This document shows positions 17,820-26,885 of a stretch of 64,000 nt of DNA, piece by piece. The first letter of the stretch is position 1. Every line of letters starts with the position of its first letter. Source of the DNA: Salegentibacter salinarum. Lineage in GTDB: Bacteria > Bacteroidota > Bacteroidia > Flavobacteriales > Flavobacteriaceae. The notes below the pieces were generated by a model. It ran no database searches, was not told the origin of the DNA, and saw only the letters and a program-made list of their open reading frames with translations. The stretch spans positions 310,001 to 374,000 of the forward strand of contig NZ_FUZC01000002.1 in the NCBI RefSeq assembly GCF_900168115.1, written 5' to 3'. Made by a program: the position numbers and the translations under genes.

Positions 17820-18824
17820 ATGAACTACATCGGCTCTAAAAATAAATTAATTCCCTTTATCGTGGAAAATGTTCAGGATGTAGTGGGTACAGACCTTTCC
17901 GGTTTTACTTTCTGTGATTTATTTGCGGGTACTGGAATAGTGGGTCGAAATTTCAAACCTCTTGTAAAAAAAGTGATTAGTAATGATTTGGAGTATTATA
18001 GTTATGTACTTAACCGTAACTATATAGGTAATCATTTGTCAATATCTGGACACAGTGACTTGCTTAAAGAATTAAATGAAATTGAACCACTGGAAGGCTT
18101 TATTTATAAAAACTATTGTTCAGGTGATAAGGCAGAACGACAGTATTTTTCTGATATAAACGGAAAGAAAATTGATGCAATTAGGATGCAGATAGAAACC
18201 TGGAGGAATAAAGAGCAAATTGATGAATCAACATATTTTTTCTTATTAGCCAGTTTGCTAGAAAGTGCAGATAAAGTTGCTAATACTGCTTCTGTTTATG
18301 GGGCCTACCTGAAAAAATTAAAAAAGTCTGCCCAGAAAGAAATGGTTCTACTTCCGGCTAATTTCCAATTAAATGGCAACGAACACGAGGTTTATAATGA
18401 AGACAGTAATAATCTAATTTCTCATATTGAAGGAGATATACTCTATCTGGATCCCCCTTATAATGCGAGACAGTATGGAGCTAATTATCACTTATTAAAC
18501 ACCATTGCTCGGTATGATAATTTTATTCCCAAAGGGAAGACAGGTTTAAGAGAATATATTAAATCAGATTACTGCAGTAAAGTTAAAGTAGAAAAGGCTT
18601 TTGAAGATTTAATTAAAAAGTCCAATTTCAGGTATATTTTTTTAAGTTATAATAATGAGGGACTTATGCCTCAAAAAAATATTGAAAAAATTATGCAAAA
18701 ATATGGGCATTACCAACTTGCTTCAAAAAGTTACCAAAGATTCAAAGCCGACAAAACGGAAAACAGGAATCATAAATTTGATAAGACTACCGAATATCTT
18801 CATATTCTAGAAAAATTTTTTTAA
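17820..18824 (+). CDS. D12-class (alpha) N6-adenine DNA methyltransferase
   Basis: A 334-residue Dam-like enzyme that transfers a methyl group from AdoMet to adenine N6 in its target. It starts with MNYIGSKNKLIPFI (motif X of the D12 class), followed by the AdoMet motif I FCDLFAGTGIVG (about residues 33-44) and the catalytic motif IV LYLDPPYNARQYG (about 209-221). The block RQYGANYHLLNTIARYD is typical of the FokI/LlaI-type subgroup. It protects the host from the divergent nuclease. Its codon usage is AT-rich, like the rest of the island. Confidence 0.92.
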   Translation: MNYIGSKNKLIPFIVENVQDVVGTDLSGFTFCDLFAGTGIVGRNFKPLVKKVISNDLEYYSYVLNRNYIGNHLSISGHSDLLKELNEIEPLEGFIYKNYCSGDKAERQYFSDINGKKIDAIRMQIETWRNKEQIDESTYFFLLASLLESADKVANTASVYGAYLKKLKKSAQKEMVLLPANFQLNGNEHEVYNEDSNNLISHIEGDILYLDPPYNARQYGANYHLLNTIARYDNFIPKGKTGLREYIKSDYCSKVKVEKAFEDLIKKSNFRYIFLSYNNEGLMPQKNIEKIMQKYGHYQLASKSYQRFKADKTENRNHKFDKTTEYLHILEKFF

Positions 18825-19050
18825 TAGTCTTCCTTCTTGGGAAAATAATTAATAGTAACTTATTTCTTCATAAAGAAAACTGAATCTCAACATAGAATTG
18901 AGTGAGGAAAAAAAATGCACTTAAAATCTATTCAATTGATTTTCCTCTTTTAATTTTATATGAAATTCCTTATCCTTTTATAATTAATGAATTTAAACTT
19001 TCTTACAAATCATAATTCCAGTTTTTAACTTCAACCTATTCGAATAAACT

Positions 19051-21678
19051 ATGATGCATAATGAAACTGATGTTCAATGGCACATTATTTATAAACGTTT
19101 AGCAACTTTACTTTTCGATTTTGCGAATGCAAATTCACAGGGTGTGGGTTTTGAACTATTCAAAATACTTACTAAAAATGCTCGTTTTAAGGAGTTGAAT
19201 CCTTGGATATCTAATTTATATAGTGAAAGTTTTAAGTCCTTTGATCCCATTCAAGTTTTTGCAAGTTTTAATGGGAGTAGAATGAAAGATGAAACAAGAC
19301 TACAGAGAATAAATATTCTCTTTAGTATTCTTGAAGATAAAACCGACTTTCAAGAATTCAAAAATATTGATTTCAAAGGTTGTCCTGCTCCATTATCTAT
19401 TAAATTAATCTCCCCTAGAACACATAAAGATCAAAGAGAGATATGGGAGCTTTTTAGAGGAATATTTGAAAATTCTAGCAAAAGTCTAAGAGCCTCTACC
19501 TTTAATGATGTTAAGAATTGGTATGGGGTAGATGTGGTATCGTTAACACAGTTTTTATTTTGGATTGATTCAGATAGTTATTTACCACTTGATAAGAACA
19601 CTGTTCAATTTCTTAAGAAATTAAATAAAATAGATTCACTTCCCGATAACGTAGAAGAGTATAATGATTTAATTGTACAAGGGAAGCCAGGACTTTTTAG
19701 AGAGATAACAGAATTAGCTTATGAGCGTAAGCTCGAAAGAATTCATTTTTCGACTAACTCCAAAGCTTTTCAAGAATTCTTTATTGAAAATTTTAAATAT
19801 GAAAATTCTCAGGACTTACAATCATTTAAGTTTATTGGAATTCGACCCCTTAAAGAAATGCCAAGTAGTTTAAAGAAGGTTCTTTTGGAAGATCATTTAT
19901 ATATATTCTATAATCACTACCAGTTTTCAAATGAAGATAAAAAAGTGGTTTATGACAACAGGTATGAAAATATATATAATATCAAAGATGGCCCTATTAT
20001 TAATATTTCTGCCATGGTGGGTAAAAATGGTGTAGGCAAGAGCAGTCTTACAGAACTACTTTATATGTCAATTTATAACCTGTCCATTGCTAAAGGATTA
20101 ATAAGTAATCAATTTATTGAAGATTTACATATTGAGCTCTTTTTTAGAACAGATACTCTTTATAAACTAACTGTTAATGGAGAAAAGATTAGTATATACA
20201 GTTACAGTCATGTTGAGGGGGGCTTCCAGAATCCAGAAAAGAAAAACCTAGATGATTTTCACCTCAATCGCTTTTTTTATACCATCGCAGTCAATTATTC
20301 CCATTACGGGTTAAACTCCAAGAAGTATAAACTGGACTGGATTACACCCTTATCCCATAAGAATGATGGCTACCAATCCCCGGTGGTTATTAATCCTATG
20401 AGAACAGAAGGTAATATTAATGTGAATAGGGAGGAGTCCTTGTTGAATGCAAGAATGTTAGCTAACATTTTAGAACCTGTAGAGGAAGGGGCGGAGGAAA
20501 CTCTCAGAACAATCTACGGTCATAAAAAAGCAACGCACTTAATAATTTCTGAAAATGAAAAAAAAGGGGACCCTAAAAAAGGGGAGGAACTAAATTATAC
20601 AACTATTGAGCGTAGAACCAGGAATGAAATAATTAGGGAGTTATACTCGGTATTTCAATTGGAAACTCAGCATGAATTGAAATATAAAGTACTTGCCGAG
20701 AAATATTTTGTGAAAAAATTGTTTTCTGTTTGTCATACATATTCAAAATATCACACTCATCTTCCACAGAAGAAATCAGGTAATTTAACCTTAGAAGATG
20801 TACGAGGATTATTGAAAAAAATTAAGGCAGATCAAAGTCACATGGTATTTAAATTGAAGCAAACTATTAATTACCTGAAATATGGTCACATTGATGCTTT
20901 TGTAACGGGAGATAAGATTGCACTTGAAGATTTGTCAGCCGAGATCAATAGAATAAAATCTAAGGATCAGGATGTACAAACTATTTTATTGATACCGCCG
21001 CCAATATTCAATTGCAAAATTCTACTGGAGGATGGATCCGATTTCGCTAAAATAAGTTCCGGAGAGAGCCAGTTAATAAGTATAGCTAGTACAGTAGCTT
21101 ACCATTTGAATAATCTTGATTCAGTTCAGGATGAAACAGGATTTTATCGATATGGGAATATACTGGTAATGATGGATGAAGCAGAGTTATATTTCCATCC
21201 CGATCTTCAACGAAGGTTTATTCAGTTTCTTTTAGATTACCTTAGCAAAATCGACTTGTCCAGGATTGAAGGTATTAACTTTTGCTTTATAACGCACTCT
21301 CCATTCCTGCTCTCAGATATCATCAGAAGTAATGTTTTACCAATGGGTGATGAATCAAGCAAACTGGATTTAAAAACTTTTGGGGCGAATGTTTATGATA
21401 TACTCGCCAATAGTTTCTTTTTTAATGATGGATTCGTTGGAGAGCTGGCAAAACGTAGAATTAAGGAAGTGGTGGACTGGATAAATGGTAAGAAAAAATT
21501 ACCGGAATATGTAGATGCTGAATATTGCAAAAAAATAATTCAACTAATAGATGAACCAATAGTCCAGAAAAAACTGGCCGAAATGTATGATAAAAAAGTA
21601 AACGGTAACGTTAGGGAAAAGATTCTTCATCGGCAAATACAGGAATTACAGGCTGAACTTGCCTACATTAAAAAATAG
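19051..21678 (+). CDS. Septu-like ABC-type ATPase with N-terminal extension
   Basis: An 875-residue ATPase of the SMC/OLD-like ABC class: Walker A VGKNGVGKSS (about residues 322-333), signature KISSGESQLISIAS (near 668), Walker B ILVMMDEAELYF (near 705-715), the switch histidine in ITHSPFLLSD (near 747) and a helical C-terminal tail. Together with the downstream HNH gene it matches the ATPase-nuclease pair of Septu defence (PtuA/PtuB) and retron Ec78 effectors. The first 220 residues are an extra domain; LTQFLFWIDSDSYLPLDKNT recalls N-terminal regions of some McrB-like restriction NTPases. That domain could sense the infection signal, which is inference. Confidence 0.8.
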   Translation: MMHNETDVQWHIIYKRLATLLFDFANANSQGVGFELFKILTKNARFKELNPWISNLYSESFKSFDPIQVFASFNGSRMKDETRLQRINILFSILEDKTDFQEFKNIDFKGCPAPLSIKLISPRTHKDQREIWELFRGIFENSSKSLRASTFNDVKNWYGVDVVSLTQFLFWIDSDSYLPLDKNTVQFLKKLNKIDSLPDNVEEYNDLIVQGKPGLFREITELAYERKLERIHFSTNSKAFQEFFIENFKYENSQDLQSFKFIGIRPLKEMPSSLKKVLLEDHLYIFYNHYQFSNEDKKVVYDNRYENIYNIKDGPIINISAMVGKNGVGKSSLTELLYMSIYNLSIAKGLISNQFIEDLHIELFFRTDTLYKLTVNGEKISIYSYSHVEGGFQNPEKKNLDDFHLNRFFYTIAVNYSHYGLNSKKYKLDWITPLSHKNDGYQSPVVINPMRTEGNINVNREESLLNARMLANILEPVEEGAEETLRTIYGHKKATHLIISENEKKGDPKKGEELNYTTIERRTRNEIIRELYSVFQLETQHELKYKVLAEKYFVKKLFSVCHTYSKYHTHLPQKKSGNLTLEDVRGLLKKIKADQSHMVFKLKQTINYLKYGHIDAFVTGDKIALEDLSAEINRIKSKDQDVQTILLIPPPIFNCKILLEDGSDFAKISSGESQLISIASTVAYHLNNLDSVQDETGFYRYGNILVMMDEAELYFHPDLQRRFIQFLLDYLSKIDLSRIEGINFCFITHSPFLLSDIIRSNVLPMGDESSKLDLKTFGANVYDILANSFFFNDGFVGELAKRRIKEVVDWINGKKKLPEYVDAEYCKKIIQLIDEPIVQKKLAEMYDKKVNGNVREKILHRQIQELQAELAYIKK

Positions 21679-21684
21679 AAGCTA

Positions 21685-22599
21685 ATGTTATATGTAGATC
21701 CACATTCGTCTAAAATTCAGAAAGCAAAATATAATTTTTTAAAAAAAATAAAACCCAGGGTGATTTCTAAAATTGAAGATTTACCTGAGGGAGAATTAAA
21801 AGACTATTTCGACGATAATCTTACACCAAAACTTGATGATATACTTGTTGGGCTGCCTTCTGTCATATATCCTTTAAATGAAGAGTTAAAGAATGATATT
21901 GATGCGATCCCCGGACTTAAGGATGCTATTATTGACGTTCTAGATTATGATGATTTTATTATAAAACGGAAAGAAAAATATTGCGCTTACCACCTGGCAG
22001 AAGAAATAAATATAAGATCCTGTGTATACTGTAATCTTAATTATGCAGTGACTATAAGAGAAAAGGGGGAAAATCTAATACGCCCAGATTTTGATCATTT
22101 TTTAGATAAGGGTACTAACCCATTACTAAGACTTTCTTTTTTTAACCTGATTCCATCCTGCGGGACGTGTAACCAAAAATTAAAAAATACGATTCATTTT
22201 GAGTATGGGGTGCAGCAGCACCCTTATGAAGATGATCTGTTGGATGATTTTCACTTTTCCTATAGATATAATAACAGATCTGCTGATGGTCTGGAGATCA
22301 TCTTAAATCAGGAAGAGCCGGATGGTAAAATTGGAAAATCCTTCGAAGATCTAAAAATGATTAAAATTTATAACGGTTATACTCAAGAGCTTTACGATTT
22401 GTTAAAGATCAGGCAGACTTTCTCAGATAAATATCTGGCAAATCTTGGATCACAGGTACTGCATGGATTAAAAATTTCGGACGAGGAATTATACCGGCTG
22501 GCATTTGGAACATACCTCAGTAAAGAAGATTATATTAATAGGCCTTTTAGTAAATTTAAAAGAGATATTTTGGGTGAATTAGGAATTATTAAAGAGTGA
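21685..22599 (+). CDS. HNH endonuclease, PtuB-like
   Basis: A 304-residue protein starting 6 bp after the ATPase gene, thus the same operon. The nuclease core is a zinc-bound HNH fold: CVYC (Cys113, Cys116), PDFDHFLDKG (catalytic Asp-His near residue 139), the Asn-bearing LSFFNLIPSC and the second pair CGTC (Cys159, Cys162). Such proteins act as the DNA- or RNA-cutting effector of Septu-type systems, held in check by the ATPase. The N-terminal 100 residues and C-terminal helical part are also present in PtuB relatives of Bacteroidota. It is convergent with the Roco gene. Confidence 0.82.
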   Translation: MLYVDPHSSKIQKAKYNFLKKIKPRVISKIEDLPEGELKDYFDDNLTPKLDDILVGLPSVIYPLNEELKNDIDAIPGLKDAIIDVLDYDDFIIKRKEKYCAYHLAEEINIRSCVYCNLNYAVTIREKGENLIRPDFDHFLDKGTNPLLRLSFFNLIPSCGTCNQKLKNTIHFEYGVQQHPYEDDLLDDFHFSYRYNNRSADGLEIILNQEEPDGKIGKSFEDLKMIKIYNGYTQELYDLLKIRQTFSDKYLANLGSQVLHGLKISDEELYRLAFGTYLSKEDYINRPFSKFKRDILGELGIIKE

Positions 22600-22635
22600 A
22601 TAGTTCTGCTTGATATTAAAATCTGAGCTATCTTT

Positions 22636-25284
22636 TTAATTTTTAAGATTAATTAAAACGTGGTATAAAAATGTAGGGTTTACATATTTATTTAATTCAC
22701 TCTTGAAAATTTTTAACTCTTCTCCTATACCGTAATTTTCCGAAATATCTTCTATTTGCTTTAATTTCTCTGAATTTTCGAGTTGTTTAAAATACTTTTG
22801 ACTTAATGATTTAAAATCGTTTGACTCTGAATAGATACCTATAAATTTTTCTTTTAAACCGTTTCGATCATAATTATCAACTAATTTGTTAATGTGTGCC
22901 TCTATTACAGCCCTGTTAATAGAGGGTAAATTGAATCCTTCAAAAATTGTTTTGATCGTTCCAATATCATCTTCAATAACGATGTCCAGTTCTCCTGAAT
23001 TTTTCCCGGTAGCCGACAGTCCTCTTTGAGCCTGTTCCTTGGGAATGTAATTGTATTTCATAAGAGATGGTCGCCATAGATCCAGCAAATATAGATTTCT
23101 TTGGTTTTCATCTGCTTTCTGTATGGTAGAAATCCTTGTTTGCAATATGGAGGCTGCATCTATAAAAGATCTTAGTAATGAAAATGATGTAGGTTTTATT
23201 TTGAATCCTGCTAAAATACTTTTGATATTAATGGATTCAGTGCTTTTTTGGCAATCGATAGAATTTTTTCCTTTAAGAAGGAAACGCTTCAAGGTTTCCT
23301 TTTCAAACATATATGGATTTTCGCTTGTTGAACAATCTGTACAATTGCATCCAAAATATTTTTGAAAATCACTATCATTTAGGTTTAGAGAATTATGGAT
23401 TTCATCCAAGTTATGCTGAATGATATGAAATAATTCCATCCCTATATTTTCGGTAACATTGAAAGTCAATTTTTTATCAAGCGATTGTAGTTGTACTGTG
23501 GCATAAGCATGCTGATGTTTGAATACAACGCCGAATTTCCAGAAATTATCTTTATCAATATAACTGTTCATTCTGCAGATCAACCTTTCAATGATTCCAC
23601 TAGGAAGAAAAGAGTATCTAATTTCAATCTTCGAAGCCTCCTTAACTGAATAATCATCTTCGAATCCTTTTGTATTTGATTGAGCAGGAAGTAGAGCTGG
23701 AATAATAAATTCGTTCGCTGAACCGATAATTTTAAAGCAGATTTCGAACTTTTCCATAAAGGCAATAATATCTAAATGCTTATCTCTAGGATATATGCTT
23801 TCGTCCAGAAGCTCTTCAAGCTTTTCCATTTTAAACCTTCCGAAATTACGTTGTATATCTAAGGAATGAATTAATTCGTAAATAGCGTGGGTAAGCCATT
23901 CTGGATTAATTATAACAATGTCCCTCAAACGAATATCCGATGGGAAATGGATAATGTCGCCAAGATCATTCAAATATGAACTAATGAAATTAACCTCTTT
24001 ATTTTCTTTATAGTTACAGATCGATTTGAAATCACTGTATGTTATATAATTTGAATCTAATTTTTTTAATTTCCTACGTGTCTTATTCCAAGTTCCGGGT
24101 AGAAGGTCTCCTATATGAGGTAACCTTCGAACTTCTTCAGCAATTTTTTCTTTTAAATGATCAATTCCTTTTCTAGTTAAACAGGAAACCTGATGAAAGC
24201 TTACTATATTCTTAAATTTGTTTGAATAGGCCTTTTCATCTATTTGTTTCAAGCGTATATCTGCTTTATTCATCACCACAATTATGGGTGAATTCTCACC
24301 TAGTTTTTCAATAGTATTTAACCAGTAATCAAAATTCTCTGATTCAGTATCTGATCTTGGTTCCCAAACAAATAAGTAGACAGATCGCTGGGTTAAAAAA
24401 AATTGATGTGTAGAATAAAGGATTTCCTGGCCTCCGAAGTCCCAGAAATTTAATTTTACTTCTTTTTGAAAAAATAGATTGTGGTAGAAAAAGTCGAATG
24501 GTTGGTCTTGCACCCTAAGATCTAATTGCAGTTCTTCGTCAAAATTTAATTCACTTAGAGGATCATACTGATCTATTACCTGGCTGTAGTTTTCATCATG
24601 ATCATAATCGTTATCATATAAAAGTAAGTTTTCAAAATCTTCAAATCTATTATAATAAGGTTTTTTAGCAGGAAAAATTACTTGAAAACCTGAAGATTGA
24701 ATATCAATGCCATGAGTAGAGTTTTCTTTACCCAGTTTAAACTTAAATTTTTCATCATTTAATGTTTTAAGTAAAGTAGTTTTACCCACCTCTCCTTTAC
24801 CAACAATTATAATTTTAGTTTCGAATAATCGTGGTGTAATTAATTTCTTTTCTAAAGATTCTAGATAGAATGCGATGTATGAAAGATCTTCATGAAAGAT
24901 AATCTCGGGAGGTAGGTTTTCTGTGAAAAAATTGTTCTCAAATCGTATAATTGGATTAAAATCTAATTCCAGAAGTTCTTGAGGGACAAAATTCAGATTG
25001 TTGTTTGAAATGTCTATTTCTTTTAAACAATAAGTTTTTCCAGAGAGCAAATAGAAATCAATTAAATTATTATAGCTTAAATCTAATGTCCTAAGGTTAT
25101 ATAAATAGCAAATTGATTCTGGGAAATTGGTGAGGTTATTATAGCTTAAATCCAAGTCAAGAAGATAGGTCATGTCTGAAATATCCTGTGGTAATTTCGA
25201 TAATCCTAAACCACTCAAGTTTAAATATGTTGATTTAGTCCGTCTTGCTTCTTTAATTTTTTGGTTTGCTATTTTTAATGACAT
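22636..25284 (-). CDS. LRR-Roc-COR (Roco) GTPase with C-terminal nuclease-like domain
   Basis: An 882-residue protein with, in order: leucine-rich repeats (residues 19-128, e.g. LLDLDLSYNNLTNFPESI), a Roc GTPase domain (P-loop GKGEVGKTT 162-170, switch LNFWDFGGQE, VVMNKAD), a COR dimerisation domain (about 395-610), a cysteine cluster (CNCTDC), and a final 140 residues with GELDIVIED (Asp767) and IFEGFNL (Glu782) followed by HINKLVDNYDRNGL. The tail resembles PD-(D/E)XK nuclease domains with the pattern D-x(14)-E and IEALKL-like strands, though the usual Lys is Asn. I infer a sensor-GTPase-effector protein of the defence island. No published function is known to me for this arrangement. Confidence 0.8.
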   Translation of the reverse strand: MSLKIANQKIKEARRTKSTYLNLSGLGLSKLPQDISDMTYLLDLDLSYNNLTNFPESICYLYNLRTLDLSYNNLIDFYLLSGKTYCLKEIDISNNNLNFVPQELLELDFNPIIRFENNFFTENLPPEIIFHEDLSYIAFYLESLEKKLITPRLFETKIIIVGKGEVGKTTLLKTLNDEKFKFKLGKENSTHGIDIQSSGFQVIFPAKKPYYNRFEDFENLLLYDNDYDHDENYSQVIDQYDPLSELNFDEELQLDLRVQDQPFDFFYHNLFFQKEVKLNFWDFGGQEILYSTHQFFLTQRSVYLFVWEPRSDTESENFDYWLNTIEKLGENSPIIVVMNKADIRLKQIDEKAYSNKFKNIVSFHQVSCLTRKGIDHLKEKIAEEVRRLPHIGDLLPGTWNKTRRKLKKLDSNYITYSDFKSICNYKENKEVNFISSYLNDLGDIIHFPSDIRLRDIVIINPEWLTHAIYELIHSLDIQRNFGRFKMEKLEELLDESIYPRDKHLDIIAFMEKFEICFKIIGSANEFIIPALLPAQSNTKGFEDDYSVKEASKIEIRYSFLPSGIIERLICRMNSYIDKDNFWKFGVVFKHQHAYATVQLQSLDKKLTFNVTENIGMELFHIIQHNLDEIHNSLNLNDSDFQKYFGCNCTDCSTSENPYMFEKETLKRFLLKGKNSIDCQKSTESINIKSILAGFKIKPTSFSLLRSFIDAASILQTRISTIQKADENQRNLYLLDLWRPSLMKYNYIPKEQAQRGLSATGKNSGELDIVIEDDIGTIKTIFEGFNLPSINRAVIEAHINKLVDNYDRNGLKEKFIGIYSESNDFKSLSQKYFKQLENSEKLKQIEDISENYGIGEELKIFKSELNKYVNPTFLYHVLINLKN

Positions 25285-25504
25285 ACTTTTTCTGTTAATT
25301 TTTTTATCTCCATACTTAGAACTTCCAAAATGAAGTTTATTAAATTTTAGTTATTATATTAGGCTCATAACCAATTATCTTTTGTTTTTAATAAAAAATT
25401 ATTGGTTTTAGTTAATTTAATACTTTGTATATATATTCCATCACGAAAAATTAAACTATATACTGTACGTATTAAAGCTTCTATTTCATTCGTTAATAAC
25501 TTTA

Positions 25505-25530
25505 ATTGAAATTATACCAATAATTTCAAT
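25505..25530. promoter_or_regulatory. Perfect 11-bp inverted repeat before the methyltransferase operon
   Basis: ATTGAAATTAT (25505-25515) and ATAATTTCAAT (25520-25530) form a perfect palindrome with a 4-bp spacer, about 57 bp upstream of the methyltransferase start. A -7-like TATTTTGC follows at 25539-25547, so the repeat would sit at the -33 position. It is a candidate operator. The rest of the 303-bp gap (25285-25587) is AT-rich, with no gene seen. Confidence 0.5.
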
Positions 25531-25587
25531 ACATACTGTTATTTTGCAGGTTATGCCGCAAAAATTAAATTTTCTACTTAAGATATA

Positions 25588-26874
25588 ATGGAAGATATCT
25601 TCAAAGTACATCATGAGGATGCAAGAAATATTGACAAGATAATCAAAAATAAAATTGTTGATGTTACAATAACCTCACCGCCTTATTTTGATTTAAAAGA
25701 TTATGGATCGGATAACCAGATTGGTTATGGGCAAGATTATGAAGCATATCTAGATGACCTCAAAATAGTCTTTCAAAAAGTTTTTAATGTAACTAAGGAG
25801 AGTGGTACTTTATGGGTTATAATTGATGCCTATCGACGCGAAGGTGAGGTTGTACCACTTCCCTTTGATTTCTCACATAAATTAAGAGAAGTTGGATGGA
25901 AGCTAAAAGAAGTTATTATCTGGGGGAAGGACCGTACAGTACCTTGGGCACATAAAGGTCAAATGAGAAATCTTTTTGAATATATTTTAGTTTTCTCTAA
26001 AAGTGATGACTTTAATTTTTATATAGATGAAGTTCGGGATTTTGAAACCTTAAAAAAATGGTGGGTAAAATATCCTGAGAGATATAATCCTAAGGGAAAA
26101 ACACCAGATGCAATTTGGAATTTTGATATTCCTACTCAGGGATCTTGGGGTAATGGATATATACGACATTTCTGCCCTCTACCTGAAGAGATGATAGAAC
26201 AAATGCTCAAGCTGACTACTAAAGAAGATGATGTAGTCTTAGATTGTTTTTCAGGTTCTGGATCAGTACTTTCTAAAGCTTTAAATATGAAACGTAGATA
26301 TATTGGTTTTGAATTAAATCAGGAGTATATAGATATGTTTCATAACTATATTAAGGAAACAAATGAGGAGAAAAGTTCAAAGTATTGTATAAGCAAAAAG
26401 AATAGAATTGGCCAGGCTAAATTTGAGAAATTAGTTAATGATTTGCGAGCGCTAAAGTATGCCAGGCTATTGTATAAAAAATTACAAACAGAAGGATTCA
26501 AGAATGTTTTAAAAATCTATGTTAAACGGACCTATACCCTATCTAATGGTGATAGAAAATATTTAAAAGTCAAATATTTATTCTTATTAGAGGATAGGTC
26601 AAGGAAAAATGAAATAGCTAAAAAGGTTGAAGATTGGACTAAAAAAGCTCCATTCTCTAAATTTGGAATAGCTCCAACATATTTATACACTCATAAAGTC
26701 ACCTCCTTTATTGAGATTCTAACAAACGAGAAAAAGGATCTTTACATATATGACTTTAAGGCAACACATAGATTTGTCAAAAAAATAAAAATTGAAGAGC
26801 TTAACAGAAGCGGTAAAAATAACGTTATTATAAGTTCCATTCAAGTGGATTTGAACGAAAGTGACTATGCGTAA
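25588..26874 (+). CDS. TSPPY-type DNA methyltransferase (N4-C or N6-A)
   Basis: A 428-residue beta-class methyltransferase: catalytic motif IV ITSPPYFDLKDYG comes first (about residues 30-42) and the AdoMet motif I VVLDCFSGSGSVL later (near 217-229), with motif X-like GYIRHFCPLPEEMIEQML between. SPPY is most frequent in N4-cytosine enzymes but occurs in adenine enzymes too. After the catalytic core (about residue 275) there is a basic 150-residue extension with no recognised fold. The next gene follows after 11 bp, so the two form an operon. No ordinary restriction gene is adjacent; the downstream DGQHR fusion may be the partner. Confidence 0.88.
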   Translation: MEDIFKVHHEDARNIDKIIKNKIVDVTITSPPYFDLKDYGSDNQIGYGQDYEAYLDDLKIVFQKVFNVTKESGTLWVIIDAYRREGEVVPLPFDFSHKLREVGWKLKEVIIWGKDRTVPWAHKGQMRNLFEYILVFSKSDDFNFYIDEVRDFETLKKWWVKYPERYNPKGKTPDAIWNFDIPTQGSWGNGYIRHFCPLPEEMIEQMLKLTTKEDDVVLDCFSGSGSVLSKALNMKRRYIGFELNQEYIDMFHNYIKETNEEKSSKYCISKKNRIGQAKFEKLVNDLRALKYARLLYKKLQTEGFKNVLKIYVKRTYTLSNGDRKYLKVKYLFLLEDRSRKNEIAKKVEDWTKKAPFSKFGIAPTYLYTHKVTSFIEILTNEKKDLYIYDFKATHRFVKKIKIEELNRSGKNNVIISSIQVDLNESDYA

Positions 26875-26885
26875 ATGATTAATAT

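Noticed and set aside
19051-22599. Retron with ATPase/HNH effectors
   Set aside because: Such effectors occur with retron Ec78, but no reverse transcriptase or msr-msd-like RNA is seen near this pair.
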